From assembly GCA_963711675.1 (NCBI GenBank), contig CAVQFB010000016.1, positions 124,001-188,000 on the forward strand: a stretch of 64,000 nucleotides of DNA, given 5' to 3'. Position numbers and translations under genes: made by a program. Numbering within the stretch: position 1 is the stretch's first letter; each line of letters opens with the position of its first letter. The notes below the pieces were generated by a model. The model was not told the origin of the DNA and made no database searches. It saw only the letters and a program-made list of their open reading frames with translations. Positions 39,028-48,341 of the stretch are shown here, piece after piece. This stretch comes from CAVQFB01 sp963711675. GTDB lineage: Bacteria > Acidobacteriota > Terriglobia > Terriglobales > Acidobacteriaceae.

Positions 39028-40442
39028 GAAGTCTCTTCCTGAAGATATTCCTTTCCTTCTGGCTGGCCGAGGCGCTTTTCATTGTCCTGGCCATCCTCGT
39101 GACTCTGGCATTCCGCCCGGCACGCGGTTCTTGGGAGGGACTTCGCGCACGCGCCTTGAACGAGTCCGTGCAAGCTTACCAGCGCGGTGGTGAGCATGAG
39201 GCGCGCCAGTACCTGGAGGATCTGGAACAGTCTCAGCACATCCGTGCTTTTCTTTACGACGAACTTGGAAGCGAGGTTTCCCGGCGGGCAGCGCCAGAGT
39301 GGATCGAACTTGCCGGGCGGGGCAAGCCTGCTCGTCCGCGCGCCTTCCCATGGAATTTTCTGCCCAATCGCGTGCTCGCTCAGGCGATCACTGCCGGTGA
39401 CGGGCACCGCTACATGCTAGTGATCGAACTGCCACCCGGTCCGCGAATTTTCTTCGGGCCGCACGGCTTCCCCGGAGCAGGGTTTCTGATCGCGCTCATA
39501 TCGTCTGGTTTGGTCTGCTATGTTCTGGCGCGCTACCTGACGGGCCCGATCGTGCGGCTTCGCTCCGCGACCCAGCGCCTCGCAGCCGGTGATCTGTCTG
39601 CCCGCGCAGGAGGTCTCCCGGTCCGGCGCCGCGATGAGATGGCCGGACTGGTTCGCGATTTCGATGCCATGGCATCAAGGCTGGAAGCGCTGGTCAACGC
39701 TCAATCCCGGCTTCTTAACGATGTTTCCCACGAACTGCGTTCGCCGCTGGCTCGCCTTAGCGTGGCGCTTGGCTTGGCACGCCAACGTACCGGGCCGGAA
39801 GCCCAAAGCACTCTGGACCGTATCGAGCGCGAAGCGGAGCGGCTGAACGAAATGATCGGCAGGCTCCTGACCATCGCCCGCTTGGAGAGCGGTGAGGACG
39901 GAGGGCAGAAACAGCCGCTCCATTTGGAAGAGCTGGTCCGCGAGATTTCCACGGATGCTGACTTCGAGGCCCAGAGCCGCAACTGCCGGGTCAAGTGCGT
40001 GGTTGAGGAGAACTGCATTGTGGTTGGCAGTGAGTCCTTGCTTCACAGCGCCATTGAAAATGTGATACGGAACGCCACCCGCTATACCGGGGAGGGTACG
40101 GAAGTTAAAGTGTTACTGGAGAAGGCAAAGGGGACAGGCGAAGGAACTGCCATCTTGCGAGTCCTCGACTCGGGGCCTGGAGTACCCTCCGAAGCCTTGG
40201 ACAAACTGTTTCGGCCCTTTTACCGTCTTGACGATGCGCGGAACCCGCAAACCGGAGGGGCCGGATTAGGACTCTCTATTACCGACCGAACCGTCCGCCT
40301 GCACGGCGGCTCGGTGATTGCCTCTAATCGACCAGAAGGTGGATTGGCCGTCGAGATTCGGCTCCCATTGGCGCCGTCGCCGGTCCATGATTCAGTAGAA
40401 ATCCCCGTGCCTGTTTCCGTGAACGGCGGCGAGGTGCACTGA
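39024..40442 (+). CDS. CpxA-like sensor histidine kinase
   Basis: 472 residues. Two membrane helices (about 5-32 and 150-172) enclose a periplasmic domain of about 120 residues with no cysteine-rich or known ligand motif. HAMP (about 172-228), HisKA with its histidine in LNDVSHELRSPLARL, and HATPase with N box NVIRNATRYTGEG, DSGPGVP and GAGLGLSI follow. The sequence around the histidine is close to that of CpxA. It is co-translated with the regulator by a 4-nt overlap. It probably senses envelope protein stress and phosphorylates the CpxR-like protein. Confidence 0.9.
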   Translation: MRSLFLKIFLSFWLAEALFIVLAILVTLAFRPARGSWEGLRARALNESVQAYQRGGEHEARQYLEDLEQSQHIRAFLYDELGSEVSRRAAPEWIELAGRGKPARPRAFPWNFLPNRVLAQAITAGDGHRYMLVIELPPGPRIFFGPHGFPGAGFLIALISSGLVCYVLARYLTGPIVRLRSATQRLAAGDLSARAGGLPVRRRDEMAGLVRDFDAMASRLEALVNAQSRLLNDVSHELRSPLARLSVALGLARQRTGPEAQSTLDRIEREAERLNEMIGRLLTIARLESGEDGGQKQPLHLEELVREISTDADFEAQSRNCRVKCVVEENCIVVGSESLLHSAIENVIRNATRYTGEGTEVKVLLEKAKGTGEGTAILRVLDSGPGVPSEALDKLFRPFYRLDDARNPQTGGAGLGLSITDRTVRLHGGSVIASNRPEGGLAVEIRLPLAPSPVHDSVEIPVPVSVNGGEVH

Positions 40443-40635
40443 TCTCTCAATCTGTAGGCACAGGCAACTTCCTTCCCGCCCCTTGGTTCCAACTATCTTC
40501 AATGTTCCGGCGGCCTTGAAAGTTTGCTCTTCGCGGTTATTCCTGATACACAAATGAGGGTAAATAATCCTTCCATCTGACCGAAGCAGGGCGATTTAGC
40601 CCGTTTGCGCCCACGAGGAGGGGCAGGGAGACCGA

Positions 40636-41805
40636 ATGTCAATCAAGTTCCGTGGATTCGCCGGAATGGCGACTGTGATCGCCACAGGCCTTTCTCTCAT
40701 CAGTTGTGGCACCAGCTCGAGAACATCGAATATTCTTCTCGCGACCAGCCAGGGAGCTACGCTAATCGACTCGTTTGGCGTGAACCTCAATACTGGCGTT
40801 CTGACCCAGATTCATACGGCTGGCCAGGTGCCCTCCGGAACATCTCCCTCCGCCATCATTATCGATTCCACTGGCAGTACCGCCTACGTCGCCAATTTCT
40901 CGATCGCCACTCCCACCACCAGTCCCGGCACTATCTCAGCCTACACCGTAAAGTCCGATGGAACATTGGCCACCACTGGCAGCAACACCGCCACGGGAGC
41001 AAACCCCATCGCCATGACCATGGACCCCAGCGGCAAGTTTCTCTTCGTGGTGAACCAGGGATCCAACAATGTGTCTGTGTACTCCATTGGATCGCCAGGC
41101 AGCCTGACGGAAGTCGGTGGGTCGCCGTTTGCGACTGGAACCGCTCCTCTTCCTCCGTCCAATGCCTTGCCGGCGCCAGCCGGGGTGGCCGTCTCGACCG
41201 GGAACTTCGTCTACGTTTCGAACCAGGGGCAGGATACGATTTCCGCGTTTACCCTTAACACGACTTCCGGCGCGCTCACCCCTGTTGCCGGCTCTCCCTT
41301 TGCGGCGGGTACCTCGCCCTCTGGGCTAACCGCGCTGCTCACGACCTCGAACGTGAGTGTGCTCTTCTCCACGAATCAGGGCTCCAATAACGTTAGCGTG
41401 TTCAATATCAACACCGACGGCAGCCTCACCGAGGTGACAGGATCCCCATACTCGGCTGGCCTGGGGCCAATCGCCGCGATCACGGATCCCACGAGGACAT
41501 TCCTTTACGTTGCGGATAGAGCTTCGAACCAGATCTCCAGTTACAAGGTGAGTCCTGGCACGGGTGCGCTCACGGCTCTCTCGCCGCCGACGGCCTCTAC
41601 CGGGACCAATCCCGTGGGATTGGCGTTCCAGCCTGGCGGCAACGGTTGCACTGGCGACGCCTGTATGACCAACTTCCTGTACGTCGTCAACATCGGAAAC
41701 AACACCATTTCTGGCTTCCAAATGACCGCCCAATCCGGAGCCCTTGCTCCGCTGGCTCCGGTGGCAACCACGGACGCGCAACCATCGGGCATCGCGGTGA
41801 AGTAA
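40636..41805 (+). CDS. propeller lipoprotein (YVTN / lactonase-like)
   Basis: 389 residues. The signal peptide ends in the lipobox LISC, so the mature protein is lipid-anchored at about C23. The rest is a seven-bladed propeller with repeats of the type GTSPSAIIIDSTGSTAYVAN and GSNNVSVYSI, as in the YVTN and 6-phosphogluconolactonase-like families. Acidobacteriota have many such proteins, mostly without proven activity. The lactonase active site could not be traced. It stands alone between the kinase gene and the convergent lptFG gene. Confidence 0.82.
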   Translation: MSIKFRGFAGMATVIATGLSLISCGTSSRTSNILLATSQGATLIDSFGVNLNTGVLTQIHTAGQVPSGTSPSAIIIDSTGSTAYVANFSIATPTTSPGTISAYTVKSDGTLATTGSNTATGANPIAMTMDPSGKFLFVVNQGSNNVSVYSIGSPGSLTEVGGSPFATGTAPLPPSNALPAPAGVAVSTGNFVYVSNQGQDTISAFTLNTTSGALTPVAGSPFAAGTSPSGLTALLTTSNVSVLFSTNQGSNNVSVFNINTDGSLTEVTGSPYSAGLGPIAAITDPTRTFLYVADRASNQISSYKVSPGTGALTALSPPTASTGTNPVGLAFQPGGNGCTGDACMTNFLYVVNIGNNTISGFQMTAQSGALAPLAPVATTDAQPSGIAVK

Positions 41806-41827
41806 CGTGTGGGTGTGATGGAACCGT

Positions 41828-44161
41828 CTAGGTGGGAACTTTCAGAATCAGATATCCTCCGACCAACCCGAAAATCAGGTCGGGAGACCATGCCGCCAAA
41901 GCGGGTGGTAGCTGGCTCAAGTTACCCATTGCCTCGAACAGCCGTGAGGTGACGGTATACACCACTGCTATTCCCACGGCTGTTGCCACGCCCGCAATCG
42001 CTCCTCGCTTCCCCGTCGACAACGAGAAAGGGACACCCAGTATCGCCATCACCAGCGTGATCAGGGGGAAGGCCAGTTTCTCATGCAGCTGTACCCTCAA
42101 CCGCACGACATCGAACCCGCTCTGCTGCAGGTCGTGAATGTAGCGGCGCAGCTCTTCGTACGTCATCTCGGATGACTGCTCGACCTTCTTCTTGAAGTAG
42201 GTGGGCGGCTCGTCGAGTTGCGGGAAGGTGGCGACATCGAATTGCCGGTAATTCTGAATGGCCACGCCCTTCAATTCGCGATCCCAGCCCTGTTCGTACA
42301 CCCAGCGCTCCAGCGAATCGGTCCAGTGCGCTCGTTGTGCCTGAACGCGGCGGGTAATTTCGAAGGTGTGCGGATCGAATTGAAAAACTGAAATGCTCGC
42401 GAACTGGTCGCGATCCGGATCGAAGAATTGATAGTAGTAAATGTCTGAATTCTGGCCGAAGATCCACTTCCGGTCCGGCTGCAGGTAAGTTTGAGCCGGC
42501 TTACCCTTGATACGGTTGCGCAACGCGTCCTGCCGCCGGTTGGTGCGAGGCAGATACCACTGGTCGGAAAAGAACAGCCCTGCTGCCACGATCGCCGAGG
42601 CGAGTAAAACGGGCACGATAATACGGTAAATACTGATCCCAGTGGCCTTGATCGCGGTAATCTCATTCGCCCGCTGCATCACTCCGAACGTGATCAGCAC
42701 CGCCAGCAGCATCGCCAGGGGAGTGATGTTGTAAAGGAAATACGGCGAGACATTGAGCAGGTATTCCCCAACCACCAGCGGCGATACCTGGTTGCGCAGG
42801 ATGTCCCCCAGCAGCTCGAATAACGTAAACACGAGCAGCAACATCAGGAACGTGCCCACGATCATTCCCAGGTAGACGACGAAATCGCGCAGGATGTAGT
42901 CGTCCAGCGTCGTAGGGAAGCGGGCAAAGAAAACCCGGTATCGCGACGCAGCGCGTTCAAATGGATCCTTCCTTCGGCGGGATGTCGAAATGAAGTCTCC
43001 GCACTTCTGCAACGCCTTGATCAGATATCCCCAGGCCGTGCGCACCGAGGAAATCTCAATCGGCCGGCGTTCTGCCTGCCACAGCAAAAGCGCGCCACCC
43101 ACAAAGAAGAGGATATCGGCCAGCCATACTCCGAAAGCTGGCGACACCTTGCCCTGGCGCGCGAGAGATACTCCAATCAGGGACGCCGAGTAGTAGCCGA
43201 AGACCAGAACGATGGTGAGCACAAAGCCCGCAGACTTGCCGCCCTTCTTCGACGAGAGGCCGAGCGGAATTCCGACCAGCGCCAACACGATGCACGCCGT
43301 CGGCAGCGCCAGCCGGCCCCAGAATTCGATCATGTACCAGCGCCCCAGAATGGGATCGACCCGCCCCGATTGCCGCCACAAATCCCACGTTCCCAACTCC
43401 CCGATCGTGGCCGGTTCGCGCTCCTGCTTGTTCTCGGCGTTGGGCACATCGATCGGGATGTCGGTCTGCTGGAAGGTCGATATCTGATAGTGCTCGGGCT
43501 GCTTCGCGTCCGACTCGTGGGTCGCCCCGTTCGTGAGGTGGAGGTGAAGCAGATCGGGCCCTTCGCTTACCAGAATCCCTTCCTGCGCCAGCGTAATGCG
43601 CGGCGTGGCAGGGTCGCTTATGTCGGCCAGAAAGACGCCCTTCCAAACCGCAGCCCCCGATGCGCTCTTCACGTCCTGCACATACAGGACAAACTTGGGG
43701 AAGCCTTCGTAGAAAACTCGTGGCTGCACTTCGAAGGAAACCTGGGATGTCTTCAGCCTGTCCTGCAGGTGTCCTAGAGCAGCTTTTGATTGCGGTGCGA
43801 TGTATACGCTGTTCACCATGGCCAGCAGCCACGCAGCGATCACGAAAATGGAGATGACTCGAAGAAAGGTCCACACGCCGATGCCGCTGGCCCGCATCGC
43901 GGTGATTTCGCTGTCGGCAGCAAGCCGGCTAAGCCCGATCAGGATGCCTACCAACACGCCCATCGGGATCGTGTAGGTCAGCGCGACCGGAACAGTGAAG
44001 AAGAAGATTTCGGCCACGCTGGGCAGCGGAGCGCTATTCCGAACTACCAGTTCAAGGATTCGCCCCAGGTCGCGGGTGAACAGGACGAACGTGAAGATCG
44101 TCGCGCCGATCGCAGCGTGCGATACCACCTCGCGCAATATGTAGCGGGTGAGGATCCGCAT
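41828..44161 (-). CDS. fused LptF-LptG lipopolysaccharide export permease
   Basis: 777 residues, twice the length of LptF or LptG (about 360 each). Two YjgP/YjgQ units follow each other: the first (about 1-360) begins MRILTRYILREVV with the usual loops ALTYTIPMGVLVGIL and SEITAMRASGIG; the second (about 395-775) has LDDYILRDFVVYLG, TPLAMLLAVLITFGVMQRANEITAIKATGIS and an own periplasmic jellyroll. Together they would form the membrane part of the LptB2FG exporter from one chain. ATG 44161 gives a normal start; the longer frame adds 40 residues without character. No lptB, lptA or lptC is nearby. Confidence 0.88.
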   Translation of the reverse strand: MRILTRYILREVVSHAAIGATIFTFVLFTRDLGRILELVVRNSAPLPSVAEIFFFTVPVALTYTIPMGVLVGILIGLSRLAADSEITAMRASGIGVWTFLRVISIFVIAAWLLAMVNSVYIAPQSKAALGHLQDRLKTSQVSFEVQPRVFYEGFPKFVLYVQDVKSASGAAVWKGVFLADISDPATPRITLAQEGILVSEGPDLLHLHLTNGATHESDAKQPEHYQISTFQQTDIPIDVPNAENKQEREPATIGELGTWDLWRQSGRVDPILGRWYMIEFWGRLALPTACIVLALVGIPLGLSSKKGGKSAGFVLTIVLVFGYYSASLIGVSLARQGKVSPAFGVWLADILFFVGGALLLWQAERRPIEISSVRTAWGYLIKALQKCGDFISTSRRRKDPFERAASRYRVFFARFPTTLDDYILRDFVVYLGMIVGTFLMLLLVFTLFELLGDILRNQVSPLVVGEYLLNVSPYFLYNITPLAMLLAVLITFGVMQRANEITAIKATGISIYRIIVPVLLASAIVAAGLFFSDQWYLPRTNRRQDALRNRIKGKPAQTYLQPDRKWIFGQNSDIYYYQFFDPDRDQFASISVFQFDPHTFEITRRVQAQRAHWTDSLERWVYEQGWDRELKGVAIQNYRQFDVATFPQLDEPPTYFKKKVEQSSEMTYEELRRYIHDLQQSGFDVVRLRVQLHEKLAFPLITLVMAILGVPFSLSTGKRGAIAGVATAVGIAVVYTVTSRLFEAMGNLSQLPPALAAWSPDLIFGLVGGYLILKVPT

Positions 44162-44295
44162 GGAAGCCCGGCGTGCCGAGACTACGAAAAGTCTAGCACG
44201 GTGGCGGAACAGCGCCTCAGGGTGGGAAATCCTCACGATGACGTCCAGGCTAGAAATGACGAAGGCTCCTATAATCCTCAAGGCTGGAGGAGCGA

Positions 44296-45921
44296 ATGGT
44301 CAGGGCGAGAGTCATTGCAGGATTTGTAGCGACGCTACTGGCAGCGAATGGCGTGGCTCAAGAGCATCAGCACGGGAATGACGAGAAGTTGGGAATCGTG
44401 CACTTTGCCACGTCGTGCAACCAGGCGGCGCAGAAGGAATTCGACCGGGCGGTAGCTCTGCTGCACTCCTTTCAGTTCAGCAAAGCGATCCAGGGATTCA
44501 ACGCGGCCCTGAAGAGCGACCCGACGTGCGGAATTGCGTACTGGGGTATCGCGCTGAGTCAGTGGAGTAACCCCTTCGCGGCGGGGATGAAAGACAGGGG
44601 ACAGTTGCAAGCGGGGAGAGAAAGCGCGGAGCGCGGCAAAGCTGCAGGTGCTAAGACCGAGCGCGAGCGGGCGTACATCGGGGCTGTCGACAAGCTGTAC
44701 AGCGATTTCGAGGCCACGCCGCAGCAAGCCCGTTTGATCGCCTACCGCGACGCCATGGAAGCGGTTGCGGCCAAATATCCCGAGGACCACGAGGCGCAGA
44801 TATTCTACGCGCTTTCGCTCGCGGCGTCGGAAGATCCGGCGGACAAGAGTTATGCCGCACGGCTCAAAGCAGGGGCGATTCTCGATAGACTGTTTGAAGA
44901 AGAGCCCTCGCATCCGGGACTGGCGCACTACATCATCCACACGTACGATGTGCCGGCGCTGGCGCCGCGAGCCCTCAGTGCGGCCAGGCGATATTCGGAG
45001 ATTGCGCCAGATGCCCCGCACGCCTTGCACATGCCATCGCATACCTTCACTCGCACCGGCTATTGGCAGGACTCCATCGACAGCAATGTGGCGGCGGCAG
45101 CGGCCGCGAAGCGCGAGGGACAGACGGCGGAGGAGTTGCATGCCAGCGACTACCAAATTTACGCCTACCTGCAAACGGGACAGGACGAGGCGGCGAGTCG
45201 CCTGTTGACTTCCTTGCCCGAGATGGCATCGCGCTTCGATCCCAAAGCGGTGATCGGCGGTGCCGGCGGCCCCTCGGCAGGCTACTTCGCTCTGGCGGCG
45301 ATTCCGGCGCGATACGCGCTGGAACGTCAGGATTGGAAGCAGGCGGCACAACTCGCCCCGAGAGAGACACCATTTCCTTATACCGAGGCCATGACTTGGT
45401 TCGCCCGCGGATTAGGCGCATCCCGCCTGGGGCAAGTTCAGAGGACGCGCGAGTCGGCGACAGCGCTTAGGCAGATTCGGGAACGACTGTTGGCAGCTGC
45501 TGAAAACTACTGGGCGCGGCAGGTGGAAATCCAGGAACTTGAGGTCGAGGCATGGGCAGCGCTCGCGGAGGACAAAAAAGATGAAGCCCTGCGGCAGATG
45601 AAGAGGGCGGCGGAGCTGGAGGATGGAACTGAGAAGAGCGCCGTGACTCCAGGACCGCTGGCCCCCGCGCGCGAGCTAATGGGGGAGATGTTGCTGGAGA
45701 TGAATGAGCCGGCGCAGGCGCTGGAGCAATTTGCGGCAACGCTGATAAAAGAGCCGGAACGCTTCCGAGCACTTTATGGAGCGGCGCGAGCTGCGCAGCT
45801 CAGCGGAAATCGCTCGGCGAGTCAGGGATATTTTCGCCAGCTGCTGAAGGTTTGCGAGCATGCGGACAAACCAGGAAGGCCCGAGATCCTCCAAGCCAAG
45901 ACGGCGATTTCGCAGAACTAG
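44296..45921 (+). CDS. exported TPR-repeat protein
   Basis: 541 residues with a short signal peptide (about 1-21, ending GVAQ). A histidine-containing stretch (EHQHGNDEKLGIVHFATSCN) is followed by helical hairpins of the TPR type along most of the length. The segment GIAYWGIALSQWSNPF and the later HYIIHTYD occur in a family of secreted acidobacterial TPR proteins of unknown role. It diverges from the lptFG gene with 134 nt between the starts. No enzyme motif was seen. Confidence 0.75.
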   Translation: MVRARVIAGFVATLLAANGVAQEHQHGNDEKLGIVHFATSCNQAAQKEFDRAVALLHSFQFSKAIQGFNAALKSDPTCGIAYWGIALSQWSNPFAAGMKDRGQLQAGRESAERGKAAGAKTERERAYIGAVDKLYSDFEATPQQARLIAYRDAMEAVAAKYPEDHEAQIFYALSLAASEDPADKSYAARLKAGAILDRLFEEEPSHPGLAHYIIHTYDVPALAPRALSAARRYSEIAPDAPHALHMPSHTFTRTGYWQDSIDSNVAAAAAAKREGQTAEELHASDYQIYAYLQTGQDEAASRLLTSLPEMASRFDPKAVIGGAGGPSAGYFALAAIPARYALERQDWKQAAQLAPRETPFPYTEAMTWFARGLGASRLGQVQRTRESATALRQIRERLLAAAENYWARQVEIQELEVEAWAALAEDKKDEALRQMKRAAELEDGTEKSAVTPGPLAPARELMGEMLLEMNEPAQALEQFAATLIKEPERFRALYGAARAAQLSGNRSASQGYFRQLLKVCEHADKPGRPEILQAKTAISQN

Positions 45922-46103
45922 TTCCGCGCTTGAAGTAATGCCATCAGTTCGACGGTCGGGCAGGACTGACCATAAGTAATTCCAACAGGTTGAATTCGGG
46001 GGTAGCTGGATATTTGCTTTGCCTCGCTCATTCGTTGCACAATGCCACGCCCGAGATTTGTCGGGCTACAAGGTTCTGCAACTCCGTACGATCGGATGGT
46101 GAA

Positions 46104-46169
46104 ATGATTCTTCGCCGCTTTTTCGCTGTTCTTCTCGTCTCAGCCTGCATCCTTACCGTTTCCGCCTAG
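46104..46169 (+). pseudogene. signal peptide coding segment cut off from the M28 gene by an amber codon
   Basis: ATG 46104 opens a 21-residue signal peptide (MILRRFFAVLLVSACILTVSA) in the same frame as the peptidase. It ends in TAG at 46167-46169, exactly at the expected cleavage site (VSA-stop-QTGD). No other stop interrupts the frame before the peptidase domain. Changing TAG to CAG would restore one secreted protein of about 484 residues. Confidence 0.7.
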
Positions 46170-46232
46170 CAAACTGGTGATCTTCAGCAGACCACGTCCC
46201 AGCTCGCTGCTTCCATCTACACCGGACCGTCA

Positions 46233-47558
46233 ATGAAGACGCTACGGAACCTGACCGACGGAATCGGCGGCCGGCTCAGCGGATCGCCTGCGCACAATCG
46301 TGCTGCGGAATGGGCCCAGGAACAATTTCGCGCTGCTGGCGTCCCTAACGTCCATATGGAATCATTTACCATCGCCAACGGCTGGCTGCGGGGAACTGCC
46401 CATGCAGAGATGATTGCTCCGTTCGCGCGCACATTGCACATCGACTCTCTCGGATGGGCTCCGTCGACGCCGGCAGGGGGCGTCAAAGGCGAACTGTTCG
46501 TGGTCGACGACCTTTCCCTGGACAGCCTCAAGCCCCATGCCGGCCAGATCAAGGGAAAAATCGTCTTGCTCGACACAGCCAAAATCTTTGCCGATGGCTA
46601 CGTCAAAGTCATGCCCTTGCTCGATCCCGCATACGAATTTTTTCACGAGAATGGAGTGGAAGCGATCCTCTTCCCTGATCGCGAGCTGAGTAATGTTCGG
46701 AACGCACACAGTGCGGATTGGGGCGCCAAACTGAATCCCCTGCCCGCCGGTGAACTGGGCATGGAAGACGCTAAGTTGGTCCGCAGGCTCCTGGAGCAAG
46801 GGCCCGTCACCATCCAATACGAAGCAGACAATAAGATCGCGGGTCCGACCTCGGTCAGAAATGTGATCGCGGAAATCCGTGGCAGTGAGCGCCCGGACGA
46901 GTGGATTCTCATCGGCGCGCACCTGGACTCCTGGGACTTCGCCACCGGCGCGCAGGACAATGGCACCGGATCGGTCAGCGTCATCGAAGTCGCTCGCGCC
47001 CTTGCCGCACTGGGCAAACCGCTACGCCGCAGCGTTCGTTTTGCTCTGTGGGGAGGCGAGGAACAAGGCCTGCTTGGCTCTTATGCCTACTCCCAGGCTC
47101 ATCTCAAAGAGATGGAGAAGTGCGTCGCTGTCCTGAATACCGACAACGGCGCTGGGCATCCGAAGGGCTGGAAGGTGGAAGGCCGCAAGGATTTGCGTGA
47201 CGCCATGCAACCTCTGAGCGACTCACTGCTCAAGGATATTGGTGGGGGCGGCCTCTCGATGGAAGTCACCTACGACACCGATCATGGTCCATTTGTGCTG
47301 CAGGGGATTCCCGCCCTTGATCTGTGGGTCGACATGTCGCACTACGGCGAGATTCACCACAAGTCGAGCGACACCTTCGACAAGGTCGATCCCGTCGACT
47401 TCAAAGCGGGAGAGGCAATCGTGGCCGTCACCGCCTACACTGTCGCCCAGCAGGAGAAGCCGATCGCATCGCATATCAGTCACGAGGAAGTTGGCGAGAT
47501 TATCAAGAAGGCTGGATTGACAGAGATGCTGACCATGGTCGGCCAGTGGAAGCCGTGA
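46233..47558 (+). CDS. M28-family zinc metallopeptidase (aminopeptidase-like)
   Basis: 441 residues from ATG 46233; the true gene very probably starts at 46104 (see the upstream segment). A PA-like insert (about 85-190) precedes the M28 catalytic domain with zinc ligands and catalytic residues in GAHLDSWD, DNGTGSVSVIE, the EE pair of GGEEQGLLGS, NTDNGAGH, and the late histidine in SHYGEIHHKSSDTFD. Such enzymes cleave N-terminal residues or dipeptides from peptides, normally in the periplasm or outside. Without its signal peptide, the reading frame as written would be cytosolic. Confidence 0.85.
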   Translation: MKTLRNLTDGIGGRLSGSPAHNRAAEWAQEQFRAAGVPNVHMESFTIANGWLRGTAHAEMIAPFARTLHIDSLGWAPSTPAGGVKGELFVVDDLSLDSLKPHAGQIKGKIVLLDTAKIFADGYVKVMPLLDPAYEFFHENGVEAILFPDRELSNVRNAHSADWGAKLNPLPAGELGMEDAKLVRRLLEQGPVTIQYEADNKIAGPTSVRNVIAEIRGSERPDEWILIGAHLDSWDFATGAQDNGTGSVSVIEVARALAALGKPLRRSVRFALWGGEEQGLLGSYAYSQAHLKEMEKCVAVLNTDNGAGHPKGWKVEGRKDLRDAMQPLSDSLLKDIGGGGLSMEVTYDTDHGPFVLQGIPALDLWVDMSHYGEIHHKSSDTFDKVDPVDFKAGEAIVAVTAYTVAQQEKPIASHISHEEVGEIIKKAGLTEMLTMVGQWKP

Positions 47559-47609
47559 ACTATCAGAAAGCAGCGAGCAGCCCGAAGATGGAAAGACCTC
47601 ACTGACCGA

Positions 47610-48245
47610 TTAAGGTGCCTTCTTTTGCTTCTGCGCCGCAGCCTTCTCAGCCTCGTCAACCACTTTTCGAAACTGGTCTACTGCGGGAACCGCGGGTGAG
47701 CGCAGCGCATCTTTAGCCCGGTATCGCCAAACGGGAGAGCTGTCCAACGGATACTCCTGTCCTCCGCGATACACCTCCAAAGAATCCTCCGACCCGCCAA
47801 CCTCTGTTTGCATGCGCGGTCCGTTATTTCGTGGAGGACCTAATCCTGGCTGGGTAAGGTCGGGAGGCTGGCCGTGCCCGCCAATGCGAACGCCTCCGTC
47901 ACTTGGCTGCAGAATCACAGGATTATTGTCGATCGGCGAATTGCTGATCGTTGGAGTCACGACCCGCCCGCTGGCCCTGCGAACCGCCATCACCAGATCC
48001 GCGCTTTGCGATTCCGTCACGATTCTGAAACGTCCCCATTTCGTGAGCGCCCTCTCGACCTCGTCCTGTGCTTTGCGGTTGGCGGTCGGATCGGTCAGTG
48101 GCTCTCCGGCTTCAGGATTGATGACGACCAGGACCGTTCGGGCCTGCAGAACGTAAGCCGGCAGGACAACTTTATTCTTGTCTTTTGCGTGGGTAAGCGG
48201 AGAGAGCAGAAGAATGATCGAGAGCAGAGCGGACACGCGCGACAT
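47610..48245 (-). CDS. exported hypothetical protein
   Basis: 211 residues with a signal peptide (about 1-20, ending THA). The mature part starts with a short alpha/beta domain (YVLQARTVLVVINPEAGEP…KAQDEVERALTKWGRFRIV) that recalls small secreted acidobacterial proteins. A Pro/Gly-rich middle (about 110-150) and a Lys/Ala-rich helical end follow. No function can be assigned. It converges with the M28 gene and lies upstream of the 3' end of the broken glgB gene. Confidence 0.65.
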   Translation of the reverse strand: MSRVSALLSIILLLSPLTHAKDKNKVVLPAYVLQARTVLVVINPEAGEPLTDPTANRKAQDEVERALTKWGRFRIVTESQSADLVMAVRRASGRVVTPTISNSPIDNNPVILQPSDGGVRIGGHGQPPDLTQPGLGPPRNNGPRMQTEVGGSEDSLEVYRGGQEYPLDSSPVWRYRAKDALRSPAVPAVDQFRKVVDEAEKAAAQKQKKAP

Positions 48246-48341
48246 GGCTTCCTCCCTGCGAACAGAACGTCAGGGCATTATAGGCCACTTGCTCGACAGG
48301 CCAGGGGGAGCAGTTGCATGATCCGGGAAATAGCCGTGTCG

